Below are positions 21,548 to 34,399 of a DNA stretch of 64,000 bases, one piece after another. Position numbers and translations under genes: made by a program. Source of the DNA: Poa pratensis. Lineage: Eukaryota > Streptophyta > Magnoliopsida > Poales > Poaceae. The stretch covers positions 21,350,261 through 21,414,260 of the forward strand of contig CAMZMU010000111.1 in assembly GCA_947311845.1 (NCBI GenBank), in the 5' to 3' direction. Below the pieces are notes generated by a model, which worked only from the letters and a program-made list of their open reading frames with translations, searched no databases and was not told where the DNA came from. Within the stretch, counting starts at the first letter, position 1. Each line of letters starts with the position of its first letter.

Positions 21548-22878
21548 AGTACAAAATACAATGCTTATAGAATCATCGCGAAATACGATGTCTTCTATTT
21601 TTCTTCAAAGTCAAACTTCACAAAGTTCGACCAATTTATACAGGAGAAAATATGATCATCTACGATTTCAAATCAGTGCTTATAGAATCATCGTGAAATA
21701 TCTTTTCATATTATATAAGTTTAGCACGATAAATGTTGATTTAATTTTCTGTACATTTGATCAAATCTAATGCTGTGTTTGGATGTTGGAAAGATGGCTT
21801 GGAATTGAATTGGTTGGAAATTCCAAGTCCAGATGGAAAGGTAATGGGATGCAATTCAAATTCCGTTGTTTGTTTGTGCATGCAATTTACGGTTGAAATC
21901 AAGGGGTACCACCCAATTCCAATTCCTGTTTGGACGTACAGACCATGTAATTGAATGTTTTGTTGAGTTTGGACAATATAAACTTGTGTACATGTATGAA
22001 AAATATTATTTGTATATTTGAATATGTATATATTATTTTCCACACATAAGAACATTAAAATAATCACGCCACACTTCTTCTCTTCCAAGGATTTCACATC
22101 CTTTGTTTTCAGAACAGGAAGGCAGAGCATCAGCAACAAATAAGGAGCAACATGTTTAAAATATACTGAAATATGTTTGTTGTATACATGGGGAAAATTT
22201 GAGTTCAATTTTGTGCATCGGTGGAGGAGCAGGGAAGAACGGGGCCAAATCCCCTACCGCCATGGCCTGCACATGATGACTTTGGAAAGCACAAAGAAAA
22301 AACAAGAAGGAGGCCAGAGAGAGAAGTACGATCATGGCTTCGGGCTGGCCTATCCCTTGACGGACGAGCCACTCTCGCCGCCGCCCCTACCGCCGTCGTG
22401 ACCAGCCGATTTAGGGTTTCGGTGGCTCACGGGAGGGGCCGCGCTGGGTCCGGACAGAGGAGGACACACACAGAGAGAGATGGCGGGGAGAGGTAGAGGG
22501 AGAGGAATCCTACCGGCGGCGGCGGCGGCGGTTCCCGTCTAGGTCGAGCGAGCGAACGAGGTCGCGAGCAGTTTCCATCCAGGTCGAGCGAAGCAACTCG
22601 CTAGCAACGAACAGGTACACGGGGCGCGGGGCGAAACTTTCCGAGCCTTTCCGAGCGAAGGAGCTCGGAATCTTTGGTCGAACCGGTACACGGGCGCGGG
22701 GCTCGCGTGGAATTGAGCCAGTTTCCACAGACCAATACCGAGACCACCCCAAACAATGGAATTTGGGCAGGCAATTCCAAATTGCCAATTCCAAGCCATC
22801 TTTCCAACATCCAAACACATCATAGTTTTTGTCTTTGACTAATACTAATACACATCCATTTTTGGAAAAGAGGGAGTA
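21548..22878. mobile_element. Stowaway-like element split by a second transposon
   Basis: Left remnant 21548-21770 contains inner words typical of longer Stowaway elements (TTCAAAGTCAAACTTCACAA). The right remnant 22826-22876 (TTTTTGTCTTTGACTAATAC...AGAGGGAG then TA) carries the matching terminal end. The TIR element at about 21773-22820 sits between them. The left terminus itself is degenerate. Confidence 0.45.
21773..22820. mobile_element. DNA transposon with 33-bp TIRs, class unresolved
   Basis: TGTGTTTGGATGTTGGAAAG at 21773 and its complement CTTTCCAACATCCAAACACA near 22801-22820 are perfect; pairing continues inward through ATGGCTTGGAATT. The outer arms are AT-rich and the centre (22220-22720) is strongly GC-rich with no identifiable gene. 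The TSD is unclear, so superfamily assignment is open. Confidence 0.65.
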
Positions 22879-22879
22879 G

Positions 22880-23843
22880 TCCTGTTATTTTCTCGTACGG
22901 CTGAGTTTTGAGTGCCGACCCATCTATGATGGAGGGAGGCCTTATTGCGCATGGTATGAACTATGAAGTGGAGGTGGCTTCACGTTAGTTCTTGTGTTCG
23001 TGACAAAATTGGTGGATTTTTTCCTAATACTTGAAACCTTTTGTTCAGTTCCACAAATAGGACCCGCGGTTACGACCAACTAAGATTTGCACATCAACTT
23101 GTCTTTTTGTATCGAGTAGAAATTTCTTACTGATCTTTGGCACCTAAAATTGATCCGATAATGAGTATGGAACAAGGAAAATCTTGCTCATTCAGGTCCA
23201 GAATTTGGTAGAACAGTTGGTGGGCTCGTCCGACGTTGGAGTTGCCCGACGTTGGCCGCAACCGTGTCGGGAGACACGTCCTCGTCCTACGGAAGGGCGT
23301 CGGGCTTGGTCGTGGGCGTGGTCGAGGACATTGACCTTCTAATTAAGCGAGCACGAACGCATACGCCGAAGCGGACACAACGAACTCCATCAGACTTCGT
23401 CCTTCGCAGCGGGGGGATAGCAGAGCCGACGTCGACGACTAGGACGGGAGAGGGTCACGGACGTGGAGCAAGGACGGAGGAGGGCGACGGCGGATGAATA
23501 CAAGAGCCCTTTTCACTACGGCAAATTTTACAAAGTTGCTTGGACATAAAATCCACATCTTGAAATGAAACGGCCTAGGAGGCTAGCTGGAGCCCGGAGA
23601 TAATAGGTGGGGGCATCACACTAGTGCTACTGAGCGAAAGCAGCAGTGATCCACATGGACTGTGGACGTGGTCCACCCGTCGCGCTCACGCGAGATCCTC
23701 CTCTCCCTTGTTCCTTCCCCTAGCTCTGCTCGCAAACCGAGGGAGGAGAGGACCAGCAAAGCAAAACCCAAACCCCGTTCCTTCGACCGCAGCAGCATTT
23801 ACCTCACCTCCCCACCGCGCCACTCGCGAATGCCCCTGCGCCA
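22880..23843. other. Intergenic and upstream region of the ERECTA-type gene
   Basis: No gene is recognisable. A GC-rich patch (23220-23495) has a short open frame of 81 codons from 23252 without similarity that I know. The last 150 bp before the start codon are C-rich, as usual for grass 5' leaders, and include an upstream ATG at 23830 in another frame (MPLRQC...) that overlaps the main start. Confidence 0.4.
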
Positions 23844-26800
23844 ATGCCTCCTCCACCTCCGTGCCGCTCCGCCGCCGCCGTGACCGTCGCCGCGTTCCTC
23901 CTCCTCCTCGCGGCCGTCGCCGTCGCCGACCTCGACGACGGTGGGTACTCCCTCCTCCCTCCTTTCCTCGTACGGGCTTCGGATAACTCGTAGTGGCGGC
24001 GTTCTGCTCGGGGAGCCGGGATTCGGCGGGGGTTTGGCTTGCTCCGTGGTGGTGGTGGAGTATTTTATTAGTGCGCGCTTTTCTAGTGATGGGGCGTGGT
24101 ATGGTCTTTGTTTATGGCTCGCTGATTTTGTTCCCTCTGCGGTTGGCGCCGCCTAAGCATGGACTAATAGTAGATTAATCCCCTCATAGCATCTTCTCTG
24201 CGTCTCTTCTTCTTCCTGTGATTCACAGGGGTCCGACAGCTACTGCCATTCTTTTTGGTACAGAAGCTCCGCCTAAACCAGTATCTTTCCTGTTCCTCAA
24301 ATGCGGCTTATTTTTGAAAAAAAATCGTTAGCTCTTACCAGGTCTGGTTGGTCGGCGAACGCCTTTCTTTACTGCCTTATCCTGGTACTGGAACTAGCTT
24401 GGTTTCTTGGGCAATGTTTTTGGCGTCTGTTTGCTTTGCATATTGAAACTGTGTCAGCAAATGTGTTGTTTCCCGCATCTGGAAGCAAAGTGCTCCATGT
24501 TGAATAGATTCCTCATGGTGTTGGTTTGCTGCTTGTGTTAATTAAGTGTGCGTGTTCACGGTTTCAGGGCGAACGCTGCTGGAGATCAAGAAATCCTTCC
24601 GCAATGCCGACAACGTGCTGCACGATTGGTCCGGGGACGGGGCGTCACCGGGCTACTGCTCCTGGCGCGGCGTGCTCTGCGACGACGTCACCTTCGCCGT
24701 CGCGGCGCTGTAAGAATAGCTCTCTGCAGCGAAACATTATGCTCTGTTGCTCACCTGCAGTGCGCCGTTACTGACAGACGCGTGTTCAATTGTGTGCGAT
24801 GACAGCAACCTCTCAGGGTTCAATCTCGGAGGCGAGATCTCCGCGGCATTCGGGGATCTGAAGAGCGTCGTGTCAATGTATGATTGTGCATTGTTTCCTG
24901 AAATGAAATGCTCTTGGACGCGTAATATACAAGTTTTTGTAACTCTTTTTTTCTTTATGGTTTGCACCATATGTAGTGATTTGAAGTCGAACGAGCTTTC
25001 CGGGCAGATCCCTGATGAGATTGGTGATTGTTCGTCGCTTAAAGTGCTGTAAGTTGGCTTCAGTACTACAAGTTTTAGTTGTTGTTTTGACCTGTAGAAG
25101 TAATGCCTGCTGTGACTTTCCTTTTTATCAAGGAACTTGTCCTCTAACAATCTGGAAGGAGACATACCTTTTTCGATATCTAAACTGAAGCTCCTTGAGA
25201 ACTTGTAAGTCTTATTCTTGTCGCCAATACTTGGTAAATTTAGCTTTTCACTTATTGTGTGCCTTGCTGTTGTATCTTTAGGATATTGAAGAATAATCAG
25301 CTGGTGGGGGTGATCCCATCAACTCTCTCCCAGCTTCCGAATTTGAAGATATTGTACGTTACTGCTGCTAAACTGCTCCATGGGGTTTAATTTGGTTAAT
25401 TCTAATGTGATATGTGTCCTAGGGACTTGGCTCAGAACAATTTGAATGGCGAGATTCCAAGGTTAATATACTGGAGTGAGGTTCTTCAATACTTGTAAGT
25501 AGTCATTTACTTTGTTCCCTAAGTATAAAGATTTTTTTTTGGTTTAGTGCTAAAACTGTCTAGTAGATTCAAGGGCCTACAAATGCTAACATAACTCAAT
25601 TTATGTAAGATTTAGGGCTTGGACCAAACGTTTATGTTAAATACAACGATTTTCCACAAGTATTGTAGGGCTAGCAAGCCACTGTATATTTTTACATGCT
25701 CGGTTCTTTGCGCCTAAGTTTGTAATATACTCAAGGGGACTGCGAAGCAATCATTTAGAAGGAAGCCTTTCTCCAGATATGTGCCAATTGACTGGCTTGT
25801 GGTACTTGTGAGTGCATTGCTTCCCTTCGTTTATCACCAGTGTAGATGTTTGTTCCCTTTATTCTGTTAACAAAGTCTTTTGTTTGGTTCAGTGACGTGA
25901 AGAACAATAGCTTGATGGGCACAATACCAGATACCATTGGGAACTGTACGAGCTTTCAGGTCTTGTATGTACATCTTTCTACTCCCTTTGATTAATGCTG
26001 CTCATTTCCTAGCTGTTAAACACTAATGATCTTTCACTATTTTAGGGATTTGTCTTACAACCAGCTTACTGGAGAGATCCCATTCAACATTGGTTTCCTG
26101 CAAGTGGCTACATTGTATGTGGTATTAATTTCACCAGTAGAACTAGCCGCTTAAGTTGTCTTGCTAAACAACTCATCACTTATATTATTTACTATTTGTG
26201 CCAGGTCTTTGCAAAGAAACAAGTTCTCTGGTCCTATTCCATCAGTGATTGGCCTTATGCAGGCGCTTGCAGTGCTGTATAATAACTGACTTTCTTCTCT
26301 TGATTTATGACCACTGAGGAATTACCTCAGCCCTTAAATGCGAAAATATGGCATTTGTTCTGAAATATTCTTATATTTGGCATTGATACAGGGATCTGAG
26401 TCTTAACCAATTGTCTGGCCCAATACCATCTATACTTGGCAACTTGACATACACTGAAAAATTGTAAGCTTGCCACTTTTCGTACTATCTGTTTAGTTAA
26501 TAGTTGATTAATGCTTTTAATTTTCACTAACTGATATTCTAGCTGTTGTAGAATCTCTACGCTTTTTAAATCACAAGTAGTTACTGATATTACAGTATCT
26601 TGTACTACTAGATACCTGCAAGGCAATATGCTAACTGGGTCAATACCACCAGAGCTTGGTAACATGTCGGCGCTTAATTACTTGTAAGCATGTATAATGT
26701 CTTGCCTTTATTCTTCATGGTTAATTAATTTGCAGTCTACCCGTTTGATATGCTATATCTCATTTCAGGGACCTGAATGACAATAACCTGACTGGGCTCA

Positions 26801-29800
26801 TTCCACACGAGCTTGGAAAACTCACAGGCTTGTTTGACTTGTAAGTATAATTTCATTCATTAGTACTTTAGATTTTATTCATTAGTACTTTATGATTCTT
26901 ATCATTAGTGCTAATTTAGTTGGTGGTCCGTTTCATTTGCTTATCGCAGGAACCTTGCAAACAATAAACTTGACGGACCGATACCTGATGATATAGGTTC
27001 TTGCATAAATCTCAATAACTTGTAAGTTGCACTTTCTTCCTGAAGTTATTTAGCGTCTCTGGTAGCTGGATACTTTAACTTGTTTGCTCTTGAAACAGCA
27101 ATGCTTATGGCAATAAATTGAATGGAACCATCCCACGTTCATTGCACAAGCTTCAGAGCATGACTTCTTTGTAAGTGGTTACTATTTTTTTTCTAGTTTT
27201 TATTTTGTTTATAGTAGGCTGGTTTTGTTCCAGACTGCCATAACTACATCTAATAATTATACCTAACGATTTCTGGTGATCCATAACTCTTAGGAATCTG
27301 TCATCAAATTATCTTAGTGGAGCAATTCCCATTGAGCTAGCAAGAATGAAAAACTTAGACACACTGTAAGTTCCAGCATTTGGTTACTTATGCTTCAATT
27401 TTTTTTAATGCTATAATGTGTTACATGAATATTCCTTTTAGGGATTTATCCTGTAACAAGATCGCTGGTTCGATTCCATCAACAGTTGGCAGCTTAGAGC
27501 ATCTTTTGAGACTGTAAATCCTATAACTCATATTTTGTTTTGCTGAAAAGCCTAAATTTTTTCATGACAACATTATCTTATTCATGCAGTAACTTGAGCA
27601 AGAACAATCTGGTGGGATACATTCCTTCTGAGTTTGGCAACTTAAGGAGCATCATGGAGATGTAAGCACCTTCTCACCCGTAGGTACTCAAATCTTTATC
27701 CTTTGACACTAATATGGACACCTTTTGCTTTGTTTCAGTGATTTGTCCAATAACCACCTTCATGGCTTGATTCCTCAAGAGGTTGGGATGTTACAAAATC
27801 TGATACTGTTGTAAGTACATGCAGTCTATGGATTTTGCCTGCTTTCATTAATATTTATAAGCTAGTACTGGCTTAAAAGGATGTCTCCGTTGGACCATAT
27901 ATTTCTCTTCCCAATCATTGGAGATTGATTTGTGTAATTGTTTCGTTGTTACAGAAAACTAGAAAGTAACAACATAACTGGGGATGTTTCTTCACTTACC
28001 AACTGCTACAGTCTCAGTGTCTTGTAAGTTAAGACCTGAAAAGCTATTTGAACTGTTTGCACATGTGTGGATTTCACTCATAGCTTCTTTGTTCTCGTGT
28101 GTTGCTACAGAAACATATCATACAACAACCTAGCTGGTGTTGTACCGACAGACAACAACTTTTCACGATTTTCACCTGACAGGTAGTATCCTCTGGTAAA
28201 TCTAGCCCTTCAATAATATTTTGTCTGGCCTATCCATATTTATAATCTGAACTTTCCTTTAGCTTCTTGGGTAATCCTGGACTATGTGGCCACTGGCGTG
28301 GTTCTTCATGCTATTCCCCCAGTCACGCAAAGAGATGTAAGTAACATTGTTATCTGCATGAAGTTGCTCCGGAATATAACCTCACCAGACCACTAACAAA
28401 CCTTCTGATACTCTTCCGTTCATTTTCTCCGCAGTCTCAGTCTCAAGGGCTGTCATTATTGGTATTGGTGTTGGTGGGCTTGTTATCCTGTTATTGATCC
28501 TCGCAGCTGCTTGTTGGCCGCGCAGTCCAGCAGTTTCCAGAGATTTCTCTGTAAGCAAACAAGGTGATACATTTGATTAAATTCCCATATATTGCTTCAA
28601 CACATCAATTTTGATATCTTTCTTTTAATGCATCAATTTTGATAGCTATTTGCCAAGTGTTGTCTCATCATGCTGGATTTTGCAAATGGTTAATGCTTGT
28701 CTCGAACAGTTGCCTGTGTGCTCTTAAGTTGAAAGATGCACTGCTTGTTTGTTCGATGACTAAGTTGATTTCAGTGGGATAATGTTGATGATTTTCTGTT
28801 ACAGAAATACATGCTGTGTTATCGAGCAACGTTCCTCCCAAGCTTGTGATCCTCCACATGAACATGGCCCTCCACGTATACGACGATATAATGAGGATGA
28901 CAGAAAATTTGAGCGAGAAGTACATTATTGGGTACGGGGCATCGAGTACAGTTTATAAATGCGTTCTGAAGAACTGCAAGCCAGTGGCAATCAAAAGGCT
29001 ATATGCTCAGTACCCGCAGAGCGTGAAGGAATTCGAGACTGAACTTGAGACTATTGGAAGTATCAAACACCGGAATCTTGTCAGCCTCCAGGCTTACTCG
29101 CTATCACCTGCCGGGAATCTTCTCTTCTATGATTATATGGAAAGTGGCAGCCTCTGGGACGTTTTACATGGTGAGTGGACATATCAGGCAAAATGCATGT
29201 GGGGGAATGCTCAAACATTTTCACTTAATCGTGCTCGGTATTTAGAACATTTTGTTTCTACCTTTCACCTGTTCATCTGTCAGCAAACATGTGCTAGCCA
29301 CTTTCTTATTAAGATGTATTGATTGTCATAGGATGTCTACATGGCATACAGATAGTTTGCGAATTTTCTACAGCCACATTCTGATTTGCAAGTCTTTGTT
29401 TATTTTAGCAGGTTCGTCGAAGAAGACAAAACTTGACTGGGAGGCTAGACTCCAGATTGCTCTTGGCGCTGCCCAAGGGCTGGCTTATCTCCACCATGAC
29501 TGCAGCCCAAGAATAATTCACAGGGATGTAAAATCCAAGAATATCCTCCTAGACAAGGACTATGTGGTGCACCTTGCTGACTTTGGTATTGCCAAGAGCT
29601 TGTGTATCTCGAAGACCCACACATCAACCTATGTGATGGGCACAATTGGCTACATTGACCCTGAGTATGCACGCACGTCCCGCCTCAATGAGAAATCTGA
29701 TGTATACAGCTACGGAATTGTCTTGCTCGAGTTGCTGACCGGTAAAAAGCCAGTTGATAATGATTGCAACCTTCATCACCTGGTAACTAATTTTCACTTG

Positions 29801-30759
29801 CTTGCAGTTGTTTTATTGAAACATTCTGTCTCCCCTTGACCCCCTGGGGGTTTTGAGGCTCAATAAGTGAGGGTCATGGGCATTAGGTCTGTGTTCCTTC
29901 AAGGGGACCAGCAACATGAAAGCTTATATATGATGTGATGGGGGTTAGATCTATCTTCACTGTGGTGGTGCGATTCATTGCATGGCTGGTGAAAGCTCTA
30001 TTATAACTGGCAAGCTGTCAGTATCCTGCAAAGCCTGTGATATTGGTCCCCTGCCTTCAATCATGTACTTAGCTGGCAACGCACTTGCTGTAAAAATCTG
30101 TAGCTAATTAGTAACTAGTAGTACTTTCTACTTTGATCACTGATTGTTGGTAATTTAGCCTGAGCATTTTACTTTTGCCTACCCTGTCAAACTTAAATTG
30201 TTTCATTTTTGGAAGAAAGTACCAACGCTGAGTTAGGATTGCTATTTTAAGATGTCTCAGCAATGGAACTATGCAGCTGTGCATAGTTGATTTGACTGTC
30301 AGTTCAAAAAAAATACCATAGTTGATTTGACTGTTAAATTTCCTGGCTTGCACCCGAATTTCGTTATGCTCACTGGTTCCTCCCTTGCAGATCCTATCCA
30401 AAGCTGCAGACAACACGGTGATGGAGACGGTCGATCCAGACATCGCCGACACGTGCAAAGATCTCGGAGAGGTCAAGCGGGTGTTCCAGCTGGCGCTCCT
30501 CTGCAGCAAGAGGCAGCCATCCGATCGACCAACCATGCACGACGTCGTGCACGTCCTGAACTGCTTGGTCTGCCCAGAACCAGCCCCGAAGCCCGCACAG
30601 CCTCCGGGATCGCCTCAGTCGTCGACAGCTCCGAGCTACATCAACGAGTACGTCAGCCTAAGAGGCGGCAGCGCCCTCTCGTGCACCAACTCGTCGAGCG
30701 CGTCCGACGCGGAGCTCTTCCTGAAGTTCGGAGAGGCGATATCACAGAACACCGAGTAG
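23844..30759 (+). CDS. ERECTA-family LRR receptor-like kinase, intact
   Basis: A plasma-membrane receptor kinase of the ERECTA family, which in plants perceives EPF/EPFL peptides to control organ shape and stomatal patterning. Twenty-seven exons join in phase to 993 aa: 23844-23940, 24568-24709, 24806-24877, 24977-25048, 25133-25204, 25282-25353, 25423-25494, 25736-25807, 25893-25964, 26046-26114, 26205-26276, 26392-26463, 26612-26683, 26769-26840, 26950-27021, 27099-27170, 27294-27365, 27442-27513, 27590-27661, 27739-27810, 27955-28023, 28111-28182, 28263-28336, 28435-28563, 28805-29170, 29412-29782, 30391-30759. Signal peptide at residues 1-27; N-terminal Cys pair in [10 protein letters not shown]; about 20 LRRs (residues about 80-557), one per exon; Cys pair in [11 protein letters not shown] helix [19 protein letters not shown]; kinase with [16 protein letters not shown] lysine, [11 protein letters not shown] and DPEYARTS; conserved tail ending ISQNTE. 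No lesion seen. ERECTA versus ERECTA-LIKE subtype needs a tree. Confidence 0.95.
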
Positions 30760-31195
30760 GACGACTGACCTTCTGATGGTTCCGGGATGCGGGATGCGGC
30801 GTAGCGTTTCCGGTAGTGGTGTCCGGCTTCCTCAAAATAGCAGGGGACACTGAGTTTGGAGATGACTGTAAATATGAAGCTCATTTTGCTCTCTCACTCT
30901 GGCTGTTTCTCTTTTTTTTTCCCGGCTTTCCTTTTGCAAGTTTTGTTGGGCTGGGACTTGGGATGGTAAGAACTAAGCTGAAACAGAAAGGACACTCTGT
31001 GTTTTGTTGGAAACTGAATGGATGGAAATCATCTACTGTTGCTTTTACAGTGTCACTGGCAGGCAGAAATGCGCTAGTGGCATTCTGTGGTGTGAAGAGA
31101 ACAAGCCTGCCCCGATGAAAGTAGTGCCGTTCAAGGTAAAAGAAGTTCTGATGATAGTGCTTGTGCTTTGCTGTGCAATCTGTACAGATCTCTAG
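30760..31195 (+). other. 3' UTR region of the ERECTA-type gene
   Basis: Non-coding, moderately T-rich sequence follows the TAG stop. No sharp polyadenylation signal can be fixed. The extent is inference. Confidence 0.4.
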
Positions 31196-31639
31196 GGATG
31201 TCTATACCCCATTTCATGCCACTGTGATTCACTGGTGACTTCCAGTAATTAGTATTGCTAGTGAACCGGCCATAGCATGGTTATTTTTATCACTGACCAT
31301 TAGGATATCATTGCTGTTAAATTTACTCTTTTAAGCTCTCTTAGTGTGCATGTATGTGGGTCATGATTGGTGGTGGCAACTGGCAACGAATCCTGCAACA
31401 GCGACGACTAGCGAATACCTTGCGACCTGCCGGTGCAGAGCTGCATCTGAGTGCTATTTACCGTGACCAGGTGTCGCAATCGCAACTGAGTGTGTTTCCA
31501 GATGAAAGAAAATATGTTTGACATACATGCCAATGACAGCCATTTATGTCTCTGAGTGGTCGAAAAGGCGACTCTACAGATAAATGTAACTAGATGTTCA
31601 TCGTGAGAAATGTAGACAAGGTTGTACAAAGACTTCACA

Positions 31640-31910
31640 GAGGACTCCCTAGATTTGGTGAGAATGCATACTCACCTATCATTCTCATCGGTAAGTTGCA
31701 CATCAGCACAAACCACCAATTTGTGCAGAATCTCAAGAGTTTCCTCAAAGACTACCTCGAGATCTTACATGGTACCATTCTAAACTAAAAACATCTACCA
31801 TCATAATGAGACAGATTCACATAGGTCTGCGCTCGAAATGCATATACATGCCCAGACATCAGTAAGTATAATCCACCGCACAATAATATCATTCATCGGT
31901 CTATTGTCTA
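31640..31910 (-). repeat. Conserved 3' flank of family copy A (duplicated three times)
   Basis: The segment with ATTCTCATCGGTAAGTTGCA, ATCTCAAGAGTTTCCTCAAA and a TAAGTATAATCCACCGCACA-like end recurs, diverged, at 35765-35965 and 41935-42185. Each lies just downstream of a minus-strand member of the small gene family, so it is most likely the shared 3' UTR and flank of the ancestral gene, duplicated with it. Confidence 0.7.
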
Positions 31911-31971
31911 GTAGACTTCGGTAGATGGCAACGATAACCAAAAGGCCACGGGACAAATTTCAAACGGGAAG

Positions 31972-34277
31972 TCAGGGGCTTGCTTGCTCCTCCGCCAACG
32001 ACTTCCCCTTCTTGGCAGGACTGAAGATCCAGATGGCGGCTGTGGCGGGAAGAAGCACACACGCGATCTTCTTCTGCAGCTGCTCGTTCCGCTGGAAGCT
32101 GCAGGTTACAAGGAATGCATGTCTGAATAACAGCAAAACTACACGTGCATATACCAAAGACAATGACAGGCCAACTACTTTACCGTTTCTCCTGCTCCAG
32201 CACGACCTGAAGCAGCCCCTGCGTCTCCCGTGTGCATGCCTCCACCTGATCCTTCAACTCATCCAACGCCATCTCCAAGCTAGACCTCCCTCCCTCGTTC
32301 CGGTTGGGGTTTGAGCTCAGAAACTAGAAATGAATAAATATATTGCAAATGTTAATGAATAAACTGATTTTTTTCAAGAATGACAGGGGGAGAGCTTCCA
32401 CCCTGGTTGTCGTATTAACTGAAAGATAACAACATCGTTACAAAGTTGCACCCATTGTTACAAGGTTGCACCCGCTTTGAAGGAATGGGTCAAACAAAGA
32501 AGAGCAAACCGAAGGTCCGAAGCAAAGTCAACTAGAGGAGAATCACAGCCGAAGCTCAACAACAGCAGACAAGGAGGGAGCATGGAGAGAGGGAAACCAT
32601 TCATCTTCGATGGAGAAATCGATTGAAAGAAGCTGCTACACTGCGATCCGCCGGAGAAAGGAGGCCGAGATTGGGAGGGGACACAAAGCTGAAGAGAAGA
32701 AGGGATGCGAGCAGTGGCAAATCCAAGATGAAAATCGATGGTGGGCTCAAAAGACTAAGTTACAAAAAACAAATATCCATAGTATCTATAATATGATCAT
32801 GTGGTACAAATAGTAACATTGACGGAGTACATAGTCTAGGTGTGATGGATATAAGATAATCCGAATTTGAAATATACTGTGATTATTGTCCAATTTAACA
32901 GATTAAAATAATGCTCGAGATTCAATATCTCGAGCTATTGGGTGAATAATATTAGCACGTAAATACTAATTGCGACCACAATACTTTGGATGCGATATAT
33001 GGTATCTAATATGACCATACAAAAAGAGTTCAGACCCATGATCGACGATGCATTTGTTAATTCATAAAATGTACATTGCATGGGGATTGCACCTACACTA
33101 ATATTAGTAATATTATATACCATCGATTGCTTTATATAGTCAAATTGTTGTACTATAGGTAAGGGATGATATGATGCGGAGCAACACAATCAAAGTGGCA
33201 GCGCATTGGGATTTTTCTAGAAAAAAGTGGTTGTGCATTGGTCAAGTGCCACTTCGCAGTTGGGCCTTACAGCAGCGGCAAGATTTTAAGATCAATAGGG
33301 CCCCTGGAAGGGGGAATCCCGGTTCCATTTCATCAATGAAACCAGCGTACTGCCTACATCACAGGTTACAATAAGATCTAAAAGTTCTTTCCAACGACCA
33401 AGCAACAGGTCGAAGGGATCTAACACCAGACTAGAGTTTTAAGTTCCAGAACAAGGAACTAGATAAACGAAACTAAATCTGTTCATGAGGCTGATATCGA
33501 ACAGCAAAACAAGTTGTTTTTTCTCCCACACTTCTTCACTGCATTGGCTGAAACCTGCCACGTTCGATGATCTCCAGCAATTTAGTCTTTGTTTCCTGGG
33601 CTGGCAGCACCTCAGACGCCATCAACGGCCTCCCCAGCAAGCAGGCCAGAATCAGAATGGTGTCATCGGGGAGGGTACCAGGCTTCGCACGCAGCTTGGT
33701 GGTGCCGCAGGTGCAGGCGTGAGCGAATTGGACGCCCAGAATGAGGCTGCATTGGCCGTCAGTTCCGACATCACCCCCACGGAAGAGCAGGTTTTGCTTA
33801 CAGCCGCGGCAAGTCCCAGAGCCAAGCTGCCTACACATTCGTACCCAACACAGAGCTGCAGATGAACGGGACGAGTCGACGGCGGCAGACTTAAGCACCG
33901 CCGACGTCGAGGGGAAGAGGGGGAGGGGAGAAGGCCGCCTCTGCCGCCGCCACACCAAGCCGCGCCGACCGATGCTAGCGCAGGAGTACCCGAGAGGAAG
34001 CGGACGGCGAGCACGAGCAGTAGTAGGATGGGGAAACTACGCGGAGTAGACCTTCGCCGCCGTCCGCCAATCGGCAGCTTCCTCCGGCGGCGGCGAGGTG
34101 GGGCAGAGGAGAGGAAGAGAACCTAGGGAAGGGACGGAGGTAGGGGGCGGGTTACCTTAACGGTCCAGTCCTCCCAGCGACGCCGGAGAAGAAGACGCGC
34201 GGGCTCCGGGGAGAGGGGAGGGTCGATCGGCGGAGCGAGCGGCCGGCGGCGGAGCGGAGAAGGGCCGGCGACGCCAT
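31972..34277 (-). CDS. Small predicted mitochondrial single-pass protein, copy A (intact)
   Basis: Three exons on the minus strand join in phase to 126 aa: 34277-34156, 32315-32184, 32098-31972. The introns have GT-AG borders. Exon 1 encodes an Arg/Ser/Ala-rich presequence (MASPALLRSAAGRSLRRS) typical of mitochondrial import and ending near RVFFSGVAGR. Exon 2 encodes a short polar, probably helical segment (EMALDELKDQVEACTRET...VVLEQEKR). Exon 3 starts QRNEQLQKK, then a hydrophobic segment IACVLLPATAAIWIF, then a Lys-rich tail. The layout suggests an organelle membrane protein with one C-terminal anchor; the function is unknown to me. Intron 1 (1.8 kb) is far longer than in copy B and probably holds inserted DNA. 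Copies B, C, D and E lie within 10 kb. Confidence 0.75.
33536..33958 (-). CDS. Possible nested ORF in intron 1 of copy A
   Basis: A 140-codon frame on the same strand as copy A runs through a GC-balanced region. The C-terminal two thirds look protein-like: five cysteines in CRGCKQN, DGQCSLIL and FAHACTCGTT, then LPDDTILILACLLGRP and TKTKLLEIIERG. The N-terminal part is low-complexity and an acceptor-like CTGCAG at about 33857 suggests that the real 5' end could be spliced. I do not recognise a family. It may be a separate small gene, an alternative exon, or chance. Confidence 0.3.
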   Translation of the reverse strand: MVWRRQRRPSPLPLFPSTSAVLKSAAVDSSRSSAALCWVRMCRQLGSGTCRGCKQNLLFRGGDVGTDGQCSLILGVQFAHACTCGTTKLRAKPGTLPDDTILILACLLGRPLMASEVLPAQETKTKLLEIIERGRFQPMQ

Positions 34278-34399
34278 CGAAACCCCAGCAAAATGTTCTC
34301 TCGTTTCCGGGGGAATGTGGCGAGGTGGTATCTACCGGCGGCGGAGCGGAGAAGGGCCAGCCCAACAACGGTTCCACTCTATAATTATTTTTTTGCCGC

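Noticed and set aside
28816..29322. A stand-alone kinase ORF
   Set aside because: It is exon 25 of the ERECTA-type gene read through into the intron.
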